Source: Xanthostigma xanthostigma (lineage: Eukaryota; Arthropoda; Insecta; Raphidioptera; Raphidiidae). From it: a stretch of DNA of 64,000 nt. Position numbers and translations under genes: made by a program. The stretch covers positions 9,672,001-9,736,000 of the forward strand of contig OY754467.1 in assembly GCA_963575645.1 (NCBI GenBank), given 5' to 3'. The notes beneath the pieces are model-generated. The model saw only the letters and a program-made list of their open reading frames with translations. It was not told the origin of the DNA and ran no database searches. Positions within the stretch are counted from its first letter, which is position 1. The number at the start of each line of letters is the position of its first letter. Positions 11,560 through 21,818 of the stretch are shown in pieces.

Positions 11560-12645
11560 ACTAGATAACTGATATATAACTATCGGATAAGCTATCGAAT
11601 AAATTGTAAACATATAATTACTGTATAATGAATAATAATTACCGAATAACAGATATGTATCAAATAACAGTTAATTGTTCAATAACAGGTAATTATCGGA
11701 TAACAGATAATTTTCGCATGGCTGTTTAATATCCAAAAACAGAAAATGGGTAATTATCGGATAAAGGAAAAATATCGGGTAGCAGATAAGTTTCGGATAA
11801 CAGATAATTATCATGTAAAACTTAATAATCTAAAAACTGATACTTATCGGATGACGTATAATAATTATCCGATAACAGATAATCATCACATGAGAGTTTA
11901 ATATTCAAAAACGGATAATTATCAGATAGTGAATAATTATCGGATACAGGATAAATTTCGGGTGGCATATAATTATCGGATAACAGATAATTATCACGTA
12001 AAACATAATAATCTATAAACTGATAATTATCGGATATCAGATAATTATCGGATGACGGATACTAATTATCGGATAACAGATAATTATCACGTGAGACTTT
12101 AATATTCAAAAACGGATAATTATCAGATAATGGGTAATTATCGAATAAAGGATAAATATCAGGTAGCAGATAATTATCGGATATCAGATAATTATCGGAT
12201 GACGGATACTAATTATCGGATAGCAGATAATTGTCACATGAGAGTTTAATATCCAAAAACGGATAATTATCAGATAATGTGTAATTATCGGATAAAGAAT
12301 AAATATCGGGTAGCAGATAAGTTTCGGATAACAGATAATTATCGGATGACGGATAATAGTTATCGGATAACAGATAATTGTCACATGAGACTTTAATATC
12401 CAAAAACGTATAATTATCAGATAATGGGTAATGATCGAATAAAGGATAAATATCGGGTAGCAGATAATTATCGGATAACAGATAATTATCACGTAATACT
12501 TAATGATCCAAAACTGATAATTATCGGATGATGAATAATTATCAGATAACGGATAATTATCGGATAAGAGATAATTATCGGATAACGGATAATTATCAGA
12601 TAACAGATAATTATCGGATAGCAGATCATTATCGGCTATTATGAA
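11560..12645. repeat. GATAA-rich minisatellite, block 2
   Basis: Over 1 kb of the words GGATAA, AGATAA and TTATC. The basic unit is about 16-18 bp (cggataacagataattat). A higher-order unit begins with ccaaaaacggataattatc near 11910, 12108, 12256 and 12400, giving spacings of about 145-200 bp. A 177-codon minus-strand frame (12184-12717) encodes only a repeated LLSDNY-like peptide and is read as a by-product of the repeat. Confidence 0.85.
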
Positions 12646-13369
12646 TAACACTAGGGTCAAATAACCTTGGCAGTTCGATGCCTTCAAACAACGACTGTGC
12701 GATCCGATTTTAACCACACTCCGTATTTAACAAAGTATATATAAAGAAACTTCTCACAGTTCCATAAACACTAATAAATTCTTCCGAACAGCGTTTATAA
12801 AGTAATAATAATGTACGCCACATAACATTTAAATTTATAACCATGGATTTAATGGCGAACACCGATATTGCCGTGTTTCCATTGTTAAACGAATAAAGTG
12901 TATATCTTCAAAGTTTTTGTTATGTATGAATATATAGGTGCAGGTGAACAACATACAAACATTATACACAGTTGGCAGCAATTCGTGGTAACGTTTACAA
13001 CGTCGTAAAATTTACACGCTCAATTGACAGTCGCGTTAAACTTGATAACTGTATAGGTGCTGCGGTAGAGGCAGAGGCGAGAAGGTATCTCTACGAGGAG
13101 AGGTACCCACCTATCTTTCTGCTCCCCGGTGAATGCCGCCGTGCATATGTAGATGCATAAAGCCGGCTACAAACAGCATACCTTGACCTGAGACAATGCC
13201 GGATTTTAGACTAAGGGCGGGGTTGCAGAAAACATTGTCAGAATATCAGGGGGCACTGCCCTACCATCCTTTTCTCGAAGTGTCCTACGGCTTTTTTTGA
13301 CCCCCGTGTAACTTCGTTGTGGATAAAGCAAGAAGTTTGAATTTTTAGTTATCAAGAAAACATACTATA
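12646..13369. other. No gene seen
   Basis: No coding sequence with a recognisable domain and no named repeat. A 62-codon frame at 12972 is not supported. Confidence 0.5.
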
Positions 13370-13520
13370 AATAAATAAAATTATCGACCAATTTTTTTCA
13401 GACTATATATTGACAAAAATAATAAAATTATAAATCAATATTTCACTAGATGATGTTTCGATTCAGATTTGAATCTTCTTCAGAAATAATCTAAAAAATA
13501 TAAAAATTGATTAGTATATC
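13370..13520 (-). repeat. Dispersed repeat with hammerhead-like core
   Basis: Contains the phrase aataaaattatcgaccaat shared with 6962-7098. On the minus strand, 13483 to 13452 reads CTGAAGA, then GATTC and GAATC pairing around a 6-nt loop, then GAAACATCA. This is the best match in the window to the two conserved strands and stem II of a hammerhead ribozyme. Stem III and the cleavage site are not evident by eye. Confidence 0.5.
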
Positions 13521-13640
13521 TACCTACTTATTGCACGCTTTATTTTAACTTCACTTGTAAGTTTGTATGTATGTTTGTAACTTTCATTTGGACTACAGCA
13601 AGTGGTTTATATAGTGGTATAATATGCCAGCGCAGTAAAT

Positions 13641-13730
13641 ACACTGGCTAGCCGTGCGGTCTAAGGCACGGGTCTTCGCTGACGTCAACTCTCGGCATCA
13701 CGGGTCGTGGGTTCTAATCCCGTCCACGCC
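13641..13730 (+). tRNA. Class II tRNA-like sequence (pseudogene or SINE head)
   Basis: Contains an A-box-like D-arm (gccgtgcggtctaaggc) of the Leu/Ser type. A long variable-arm region follows. The T-arm gtgggttctaatcccgt has a near-consensus B box (GGTTCTAATCC). The 3' end ccacgcc pairs only partly with the 5' end acactgg, so it is degenerate. It is followed by an A/T run and then by foldback sequence, which suggests a retroposed copy. Confidence 0.5.
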
Positions 13731-13848
13731 GAAAAAAAATTGTTTTTTTTCGGCAAATTGACAATAAATCAAACTAAAAAGTGGAAAATAAATATAGTTT
13801 AAAAAAACTGAAAAACACGCTTTATATTATAACTAAAAAGTGAAAAAT

Positions 13849-14062
13849 AAAAATAGTTTAAAAAAAACTAAAAAACACGCTTTATATCGAATTAAAAAGT
13901 AAAAAATATTTTTTTTAAATAAGCTTTAAAAGCGTGGGGCGCTCGATGTTCGAAAATGTGGAACAAAGCACCCCACGCTTTTTAAGCTTATTTTAAAAAA
14001 AATATTTTTTACTTTTTAGTTCGATATAAAGCGTGTTTTTTAGTTTTTTTTAAACTATATTT
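13849..14062. repeat. Foldback element, CACGCTTTATA/GCGTGGGG family
   Basis: Arms of about 97 bp (13849-13945 and 13966-14062) are almost perfectly complementary. From outside in they run aaaaacacgctttatat, attaaaaagtaaaaaat, aagcgtggggcgc. The loop is about 20 nt. A partial direct copy of the outer arm precedes it (13775-13830). Related hairpins are at 47195-47385 and 63681-63835. Confidence 0.85.
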
Positions 14063-14078
14063 ATTTTCTAATAGAATG

Positions 14079-14106
14079 GAGTTTGAATTATCGATAATTC
14101 AAACTC
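14079..14106. repeat. Perfect 28-bp palindrome
   Basis: gagtttgaattat with its exact complement, centred on atcgat, with no spacer. It lies just before a motif of the hammerhead-like series (14110-14143). Confidence 0.8.
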
Positions 14107-14286
14107 TTTTCAAAAAAAGTCTAAATCTATAGACGAAACGTCGTACACTGATAAATCTAACTTTTTGTCCACAATCCTGCGGTTTTTCTTATTACTTACA
14201 AAACAACATTTTTCTACGCTTTTTGATCAAAATTTAGCTTGAGAAGCGATCTATTTTCGATTGGATCAGTCATTTATTTTTATATA

Positions 14287-15206
14287 ACGAGTGATTTTTT
14301 TGCTGGTATCTTTTTGGCAACACTGTTTTTGACAGATCACGCGTGAATCGTGTCTTGTGTCATTGTCAAACTTGTTCAGTTTGGTCTATAATTTAATCAT
14401 GAATCGACTTACGAACGAACAACGCTTGCAAATTATTGAATTTTACTATCAAAATTCATGCTCGGTTAAGAGAGTGCATCGCGCACTTCTTCCAATTTAT
14501 GGGCAGTTTGATCGGCCTACTGAGGGAGAGCTATTCGGAAGCTTGTGACTAAATTTCGAACCCAGTTTACACTTTGGATATTAAGCCACTAACACGCATA
14601 CGTAGAGTGAGGATTATGGGCCGGTGGCATCATCGGGTCGTACTTCTTCAGAGGCGACGATGGCCGGAACGTTACTGTGAATGGCGAGCGCTACCGTGTG
14701 ATGATTGACGATTTTTTTTTGCCCAAAATGGAAGAATTGGACATGCCTGACATGTGGTTTCAACAAGACGGTGCCACATGCCACACGGCGCGCGAAACAA
14801 TGGCCAAATTGAGAGCCGCCTTTGGTGAACAGTTTATCTCACGTTTGGGGCCCGTCAATTGACCGCCTAGATCGTGTGATTTAACGCCTTTGGACTATTT
14901 CTTGTGGGGCCATGTTAAGGCTCATGTCTTCAGGGATAAACCAGCAACGATTGACGCACTGGAAGCCAATATTGAAGCGTTTATTCGTGAAATATCGGCC
15001 GATATGTTGGAGAGAGTATGCCAAAATTGGACCTTGCGCATGGGCCATCTACAGCGGAGCCGCGGCCAACATTTGCATGAAATCATCTTCAAACATTAAA
15101 TTATATTGATCGTTCTATCGATTCCAATAAAGATTTCATCAATTTTTTCAAATTTTTTGTGTTTTTTTTGAAAATCAAATCCTATACCTCTTAAAAAATC
15201 ACCCTT
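14287..15206 (+). mobile_element. Mariner-type transposon, internally deleted
   Basis: The terminal repeats are acgaGTGATTTTTTtgctGGTAT on the left and the complement of aaggGTGATTTTTTaagaGGTAT on the right. Both are flanked by TATATA, fitting TA target choice. The 920-bp body contains the broken transposase frame at 14399-15099. A full element of this family should be longer; the middle of the gene is missing. Confidence 0.85.
14399..15099 (+). pseudogene. Mariner-like transposase, broken
   Basis: The start is the ATG at 14399 (MNRLTNEQRLQIIEFYYQNS), an N-terminal helix-turn-helix region of the type seen in insect mariner-like transposases that begin MNRLTNEQ. A frameshift follows near codon 45 (about 14525). 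A large internal deletion near 14600 then removes the first catalytic aspartate region. The frame resumes with VNGERYRVMIDDFFLPKM, then WFQQDGATCHTA (second catalytic Asp), and a stop where tryptophan is expected (14860-14862). It then reads DLTPLDYFLWG (third catalytic Asp) and ends HLHEIIFKH at 15099. With a frameshift, a deletion and a stop it cannot make active enzyme. The relic is still easy to read, so inactivation is probably not ancient. Confidence 0.9.
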
Positions 15207-15271
15207 TATATAGCTTTACTTTCTTATTAATATCAATATTGATGCAGCAGTATTTTTATTCCTCCAGGATA

Positions 15272-15790
15272 ACTTTATTCAACACGCGTGAGTAATATAT
15301 AATTTCGGGGCCCTGCTAAATTCGGGATAAATAATAAATTACTTCATGTTGACGCGTAGAGTGCTAAAACTGAGCCGAAACTGTAGGATAATGTATTACT
15401 GCATAGTTTCTAGACCAATAGGAACGCGGTAGCGAGCCGAAACTGTACGGTAATGAATTATTACTGCATAGTTTCATGGACCAATAGGAACGCGGTAGCA
15501 ATTTGTATATATGAAAACAGCATCGCAATTCAGCGAAAGTCAGGGCCATCTTGTGTGCATCGAGGGCGGTGGGTACGTCAATCAATGAAGTGATTTATTA
15601 TTTTTCCCTCTTTTATCAGGGCCTCGATTACATATTACTCGTGCTAGTTGAATAAAATATTATGTGCACCATTGATCGAAGGAGAATATTCACTCGCGTG
15701 CGTGTTACCGCACTCGCTACGCTCGTGCGGCAAATTTCGCGCTCATTGAATCTTCTCCTTCTCTCACTAGTCGCACAATATTAGTGCAAT
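15272..15790 (-). mobile_element. Inverted-terminal-repeat element, copy 1
   Basis: 15272-15346 (attcaacacgcgtgagtaat, then cggggccctg) is complementary to about 15590-15655, giving terminal repeats of about 70 bp. Inside, a segment of about 60 bp (ccaataggaacgcggtagc) occurs twice. A further 130 bp to 15790, with a gcactcgctacgctcgtgc hairpin, is also shared with the inverted copy at 61753-62262. No coding sequence; class unknown. Confidence 0.75.
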
Positions 15791-16481
15791 AGAAAAAGTG
15801 ACAAGATTTTTCGATTACCGTACTCGCGTTCACACTGATAAGTACCGCCACCTCCACCATATGAGAGGACCTTTACTTCCACCATCCGCAGCACATTCTT
15901 CTTGTTCTGAAATCCTGGTTATATTAGAAGTCGAGTCGTTGACTAAGTGCATAGCGACGATAGTCACATCATTATCTTGTAGTGTAGTCACCTCTTATCG
16001 TGTTCTGAAACTACCTGCACGTAACGGCTATGTGTTATAAATGATTGTGCAGCGATGCACCCAAACCGCATTCTGGCTCCCTGTTCTGCACCAATATCGA
16101 ACTTATAGTGGCTTAGTCTAGAATCTAGATTATGGACGCCCGACAATCAATAATATCAAGGTTAAACCTAACCTGGACCAACTGCAAGTTTTAATTGTTA
16201 GATACCGGTTGTGACGAGAAAAGGGTCCGTAAAATATACAAATACACACAGTGCCGGATTATACCAAGTGCCGCCTATACGCTAAAACAGGCTTGCCGCC
16301 CACTTAAGGCTAGAGTTTTCCCGAGTTTCTATAGGCTATCTTTTCTTTCATTGAAGTTACTAAGGCCTCGCATCGCATATGAGTATTTCTGTTCGAAGAG
16401 TCGAACTTGGAGTGATGACTTCCGGATTGGATAATTTGAGGAAGGGGAAAAAAGTGCTTTCCCATTGAAGAGCGTAAATTT
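15791..16481. other. No gene seen
   Basis: Two frames of about 80 codons (15798 and 16195) lack any recognisable domain and are not called. Confidence 0.5.
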
Positions 16482-17135
16482 TACCATTCCAACCCACAAG
16501 TGGAGAATGGTACTTACAAGTTTAGGTCAAAAATCACTTTTCAAAAATTTTACAATATGTTTCCGTTTTGAGGTCCCCCGAATCTAAAAAACATATTTTT
16601 GGAAATCTGTTAGTCTGTGAACACGATACAGGTCAAACGGATGAGCGAATTGAAACCAAATTTTGGGAGGATGTTTTGTATGTAAATATGAAGAGCCCTA
16701 TTGTTTTTGGGGAAAATCGGCGCATGCGCAGAAGAGATATATGCTATAACGGTGTTTTTTATATAATACTATTACATTTTTCTTAACGGCTTATTATTCT
16801 ATTTATGTTTTCAAGAAAGTTTTGTTTAAAAAAATTTTTTCTAAACTTTATAGTTTCGGAAATATTTTGAAAATAAAAAAAAATCAGCCGCTCTTTTGTT
16901 TTATGGATCTGTCAGAAATAAATTAGTTAGGCATGCTTTGATTAATTTTTACATGACGTTGAACATATTATGTAGGTAGCCATGGCAACGAATAGCAAAT
17001 ATCATATTGAATACTACCCATTACCCGCGTCACCTCACGCGATATCAAAAATTATATTTTCTTTATTATAATCAAATGTCAACATTTTTGGATTTGGAAT
17101 GATCCCGTCGCTCAATTGGCTGGAAATTTTTGCAT
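16482..17135 (+). mobile_element. 640-bp repeat family M, copy 1
   Basis: Begins TACCATTCCAACCCACAAG and ends near gatttggaatgatcccgtcg. The short inverted ends (CCATTCCAA) suggest a DNA element. Interior phrases such as aaccaaattttgggaggatg, ggaaaatcggcgcatgcgca and catgacgttgaacatatta recur in the other copies at 18160, 41203/41414 and 48274. No protein is recognised. Confidence 0.75.
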
Positions 17136-17398
17136 GTTATTAATTAATTTTTATAGATATCTACATTTTATATATCTTTTATATCTAATTTATATTATTT
17201 AATTTAGTCCGCGGAAGCGAGCCGAGTATATTATTTTTCTTATCGTTCTGTTTCATTAAACGAAATTAAAAGCTCGATCACTAATTAAACTCCAATTGCA
17301 AACAATGCAACGTTGTTAAACAGTAACGTTCATTATCAAGGATGTGCAAACTCTGACTGACATTAAAAAAAACTGAACTTAAGAGAATGATATTAGGT

Positions 17399-17405
17399 TT
17401 CCGGA

Positions 17406-17445
<40 letters not shown>

Positions 17446-17887
17446 TAATAATAATAATAATGCGTTTAACGTCCGTTTCTCAACTTTGTCATAACAGACG
17501 CCATTCGCACCATTACTATTTTTTATACCACACTTCCCGTTATTTTCTACAATTTTTAAACTTCAACTTAATAGCAATGGGCGAATGATGGAATTTTTAA
17601 GAAATTAGGATAAGGTAGGCAAATTTTGAGCATAGGAGTTTGACAGGTAATCAGCCATGGCCTTGAATAAGGAACCATCTCAATTTTTATCTGGAATTGT
17701 TGAGAGAACCCATGGGAAACCTCAACAAGATGACCGGTACAGGAATTACCGTTTCTCGGCGAGAGGCAGCAGGAAAAAGTCCCAGCTACATCTGCCCCCG
17801 CCGGGATTCGAACCCGGTACCTCCCGAATACGAATCTAGTGCTCTCACCGCTATGCCACCCCGCTCAGTGAATTCCGGAATTAATAA
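17399..17887 (-). mobile_element. tRNA-derived SINE with 15-bp target duplication
   Basis: The minus-strand retroposon is flanked by the exact duplication TTCCGGAATTAATAA (17399-17413 and 17873-17887). The 5' head near 17865 is tRNA-like, with A box TGGCATAGCGGT and T-arm CCGGGTTCGAATCCCGG carrying a perfect B box. The body includes the phrase cccatgggaaacctcaacaa. The 3' tail is a (TTA)n microsatellite (17411-17461). Head, tail and target duplication together define a SINE; the partner LINE is not in the window. Confidence 0.9.
17409..17461. repeat. (AAT)n microsatellite
   Basis: About 17 AAT units with one interruption. It forms the 3' tail of the minus-strand SINE. Confidence 0.9.
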
Positions 17888-18159
17888 GAACAATAAAAAT
17901 TAACAAATGCTGGCTTTATTTTCCGACTAGAAAATAGAGTCTTCTCTCGAGTTATATGATAATAGGTGTGCGTGAATTATTATTTTATGACTAGTCTTTT
18001 GTGCGCCCGGTGCGAGCTTAAATAACTGTGCTCTTAGAAAATGTTCTACTCTTAAAACTTGCTTCTAGTCTGGTCTTTTCTGCACCACTCCAGGGTCTGC
18101 GCCCCTAGTTACGCACTGACGGTAAATAGTTTCCAGCCTTGGACACGGAGCCCTAAAAT

Positions 18160-18760
18160 AGCAGAAAAATTCCTGCCAATTGGGCGACAGGACCATTCCA
18201 ACTTCAAAATGTTGACATTTGATATAGTATAATAAAGAGAATTAAAAATCTGATATCGCGTGAGGTGACACAGGCAGTGGCTATAGTATTCGATATGATA
18301 TTTGCTATTCGTTGCCATGATTACTTGCATAATTTGTTCCACGTCATGAAAAAATTAATCAAAGTATGCTTAACTAGTTTATTTCTGATAGATCTACAAA
18401 ACAAAAGAACAGCTGATTTTTTTTATTTTCAAAATATTTCCAAAACTGTAAAGTTTCGAAAAAAAATTTTTGAACAAAACTTTCTTGAAAAAGTAAATAA
18501 AATAATAAACCGTTATGAAAAGTATACCATTATTATATAAAAAACAACGATATAGGATATATTTCTTTTGCGCATGCGCCGATTTTCCCCAAAAACAATA
18601 GAGCTCTTCATATTTGCATACCAACAGTCGCACAGTTTTTCCAAAAGTATCTTCTTTGGATTCGGAGGACCTCAAAACGAAACGATATTGTAAAATTTTG
18701 GAAAGTGATTTTTGACTTAAGCTTATACCCACCATTCCCGACATGTGGATTGGAATGGTA
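18160..18760 (-). mobile_element. 640-bp repeat family M, copy 2
   Basis: Reverse-oriented copy of the repeat at 16482. It ends tggaatggta at 18760 and starts near gcagaaaaattcctgccaat. Frames of 91 and 126 codons inside it lie across repeat sequence and are not genes. Confidence 0.75.
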
Positions 18761-19113
18761 AAATGTTTGTGCATCCCTGCAGTAATATGGCCGCAGTAAG
18801 TCCCGTTTTAGACATATTATCTAACGTTTCTGTTTCACCATTCTGGTGTTATCTACCCTACACCGACAATTAGTGGGATTGTTATGGAAACTGCATGGTT
18901 TAATGGTACTCGAGCAAAAACAATGCAGGCGCGCAATTATAATTACTGTACAAATATTATCTAGTGACTTTAGTGTGTGAACGTTAACAGTGTTGGTAGA
19001 CATGTAGCTACTCGCACGGCTATATTCATGCCATAACTTGCGTAGGCAATATAATGTTTCTTAAATAGCACCTTTTAGATTTAACATTCAAACCCGCCAA
19101 CTTGATTTATAGA
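18761..19113. other. No gene seen
   Basis: No recognised element or coding frame. Confidence 0.5.
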
Positions 19114-20262
19114 TAAAAGCCGGATAGTTGCCCCACTTTTCAAAGAAGCTCTATTATTAAAAAATATGTACTTACTAAGAATAATGCCACACCTATATCA
19201 AAACATAGGTCTTTGATCATTCATAGTAGCCTATTTTTGAAAACATAATTAATATTGGTTTTGAGTAAATTCTGTTTTATTTGACCTCTCAAAAAAGGGA
19301 TAGTTGCCTACTGTGGCGGATAGTAGCCTAACATTAAAAATGCTTCGAGGGATATTTGCCTCGTGCGGGGATAGAGGCCTCACTATGATTTTTTAGATAG
19401 AAACAATTAATTTAGGTGTATCAATTTAAGTAATCAATCTTTATTTTTTACTGAGATCCTTTATTATGTACTTAAAATACAAAAAAAATAGCATCCGAAG
19501 TCCGAAGTCAGGGTTTTCAACTTTCCACATCTCATGCAATGATTTTTGAATGTTGTACAAGTTTCATGCAACCACATTTGACTCATCTCATATTGAATCC
19601 AATCTGATTTCGATTTTCTAAAATTGTAATTCTCAAAACATTCTGCGCAATAATCATTAATTGAAACTTTTTATTCGTATTTTATATTTTTGAATTAGCG
19701 TTTTTCTTTTAATACTATCTTTTCAGTGTCTCTTATCGATTTTTTGTCCTTTTTAGTTTTGATTGGTAGTCCCTTGGTGGCTTTTCCTTTAGACGTATTT
19801 GAACTTAACATTTTCCTAATTTTCACTGTCAGAACTCTAAATTTCTATTATTTTCTTCCTTAAAAAAGTCAATAGGGCGACTATACTTTGTGATACGGAT
19901 TCTTGCCTTTCTTATTTGCGAAATAAATAAAAACTATTTAACAATAAAACGTAATAAACAGTGTAATTTAAACTCTGATGCATGCAAAGAAACAAAAAGT
20001 TGACTGAAACCGCAAACAATAAAAAATATATTCAATAGAAATTACTTACCAATATAATTTCGACGCCTGTCAAAGTTTCGTCGCGGAAGATGTTTGCTCA
20101 CACGGACAAAATGCATGCGTCTACTCTGATGGCTTACATGGCACTGAGGCCCACGGGAGGGGCACTTCAAAGTATAGTAAAGCGCAAACCCCATCAACAT
20201 CTCTAACATAGTGTATTCAAAACCGAGGCATGTATCCCACCGAGGCAACTATCCGGCTTTTA
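19114..20262 (-). mobile_element. pogo-like transposon relic with GGATAGTTGCC motifs
   Basis: The 19-bp terminal repeats TAAAAGCCGGATAGTTGCC are exact inverted copies (19114 and 20262). Just inside the left end variants of GGATAGTNGCCT occur about four more times (19309-19375), and gaggcaacta occurs at the right. They may be subterminal transposase-binding sites. The interior holds a decayed C-terminal coding region on the minus strand (19464-19811). The 1.15-kb length implies loss of the main catalytic region. Confidence 0.75.
19464..19811 (-). pseudogene. Relic C-terminus of a pogo/jerky-type transposase
   Basis: Reading the minus strand from 19811, one frame runs to a stop at 19464 with two in-frame stops on the way. 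A lysine-rich stretch (TKKDKK) is followed by DYCAECFENY, then DWIQYEMSQMWLHETC, then HCMRCGK. Paired cysteines, W-I-Q and the W-x-H-E-x-C pattern resemble the PHD-like zinc finger at the C-terminus of pogo/jerky-type transposases in insects. Two expected cysteines are replaced (by Y and S). The DDE domain is absent. The identification is by motif recognition only. Confidence 0.6.
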
Positions 20263-20399
20263 CCTATATAACTCAGAATTCAAATATATTTTTAATGAGG
20301 TTTATATTTTACTCCTGCGACGAGAAAAGATATGAGTGATTGATTTTTAGTTACTTTTAAAGGGCTATCCGGGCTTTGCATCAAATTTGCAGTTTATTA

Positions 20400-20539
20400 T
20401 TAATGTGAAACATATATTGGTGCGTTTGAATGGGAGTAAAATTGTGCAAAGCCGTGATGCTCGACGCTGCTCCTGACACGTGTTGCGTTGAATTTAGTTC
20501 ATTAGAATTTCATTAGATGACAGCACGAAAGTGTGTATA
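20400..20539 (+). repeat. Repeat family R, left part
   Basis: Phrases ggcgcgtttg/tgcgtttgaatgggagta, gatgctcgacgctg and aatttcattagatgacag match 58890-59000. Related units form the tandem array at 55193-55705. Interrupted by the insertion at 20540. Confidence 0.6.
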
Positions 20540-20862
20540 GTACGCGCCACGAATCTAAAAGGCTCGGAAGTTAGATGCGAATGCAGGCTTGCACTTGTAC
20601 AGTCTGTTGAAAAACTACAAACTCGCAGCTCAACAAAATTAACATAGCAATAACAACTTGACAATAGCGTAGGTACTCGACTGTACTTTAAAGCAGGAAA
20701 GCGACAAGTGACAAAGGCAACGAGCGATCACGACCAATCACCGACGAGCGCACGTTCCGTGCAGGTAGCTGGGAGGTGGTGGGAGTATCAACGGCTCTAA
20801 AATGTGCCTTTGCGACGCTGTTTGTGGCTAACTTCCGAACCTTTTTGATCCGTAGTGCGTAC
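20540..20862. mobile_element. MITE nested in repeat R, TATA duplication
   Basis: Ends GTACGCGCCACGAATC and the complement of GTACGCACTACGGATC, with inner similarity over about 33 bp. Flanked by TATA on both sides (20536-20539 and 20863-20866). A reverse-oriented, more decayed copy is at 59362-59690. Class uncertain. Confidence 0.7.
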
Positions 20863-21300
20863 TATATTTGCGCTTGTTGTGTGTGTGTGTTGGATTATAA
20901 CACGGCTGTTGTTGATGTCGACATCTAAGATAACTTCGAACATGGCTTTAATATTTCGACATGTGTTTATGTACGTGTGCTTAGTCATATATTTTTTCGT
21001 TTTCACTTCGTTCAAATAAAAACATTTCAATAAAAAAAAATGTTTAAATAAAATTAAATGTTTCAGGTGTCCCACGACGGCTAACGCTTTTTTTTAAATA
21101 ATAAATTGAAAATTATCCAGTCGATACTTTCACTAGTTTTCGGATTAGAACTTGGGAACTTAACAACGACATCGCTACACGCTCGGTTTAGATCGTGTGC
21201 ACGAAGCCTACTAGCGCCGCTAGTGGGTAATAGAGAATTATAGAACTCACTTTTTATGGAAATCGCGACATGTTTCAAAAACTTTAGTTGGCCATGATAT
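20863..21300 (+). repeat. Repeat family R, right part and decayed sequence
   Basis: Includes tgtttcaggtgtcccacgac, also found near 59250-59280 and 40890-40915. No gene. Confidence 0.5.
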
Positions 21301-21818
21301 GTAAAAAAAAATGTAATAAGTAAAACAGCTGATGTTAATTTGTTTACACTGACAGCGGAACGTCAAATTAGGACGCCAATGGTCTTTATTTTACTTTAAT
21401 CGCCATCAGCGCAACAGCCCGGAACACAACAAGCATTTCCAGATCGCTTAGTTTTGTCCTATGTTTTATTTGTAATTAAAACACTTCATAAAATTATAAC
21501 TATTTTCACTTTTAATAAACATTGCTCACTGACATACGAAAAATTTGAGTTTGAAGTTTCCCCTAGTGCTCAACACAAACGCTCGCATTGAAAAAATTGT
21601 AACTCCGCCTCCTTGCACATAGCCTATAGAAGCTCAACATCTGAAACACGTTCGGTATTCTCAAGTCGGTAGTTGCTATGTTTATAAAAAAAAATCGGGT
21701 TTAATGCATATTTGGCGTTTACGAAAATTCCTTACACCTTTGAATTGACTTGATTGTAGGTATACAAAACGAATTGAAAAATAAACTCAACCTTACGTGT
21801 GGAATACATACATAAATA
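21301..21818. other. No gene seen
   Basis: No recognised element; short frames only. Confidence 0.5.

Noticed and set aside
18394-18774. 126-codon minus-strand frame
   Set aside because: It lies in repeat family M; the corresponding position in other copies has different frames.
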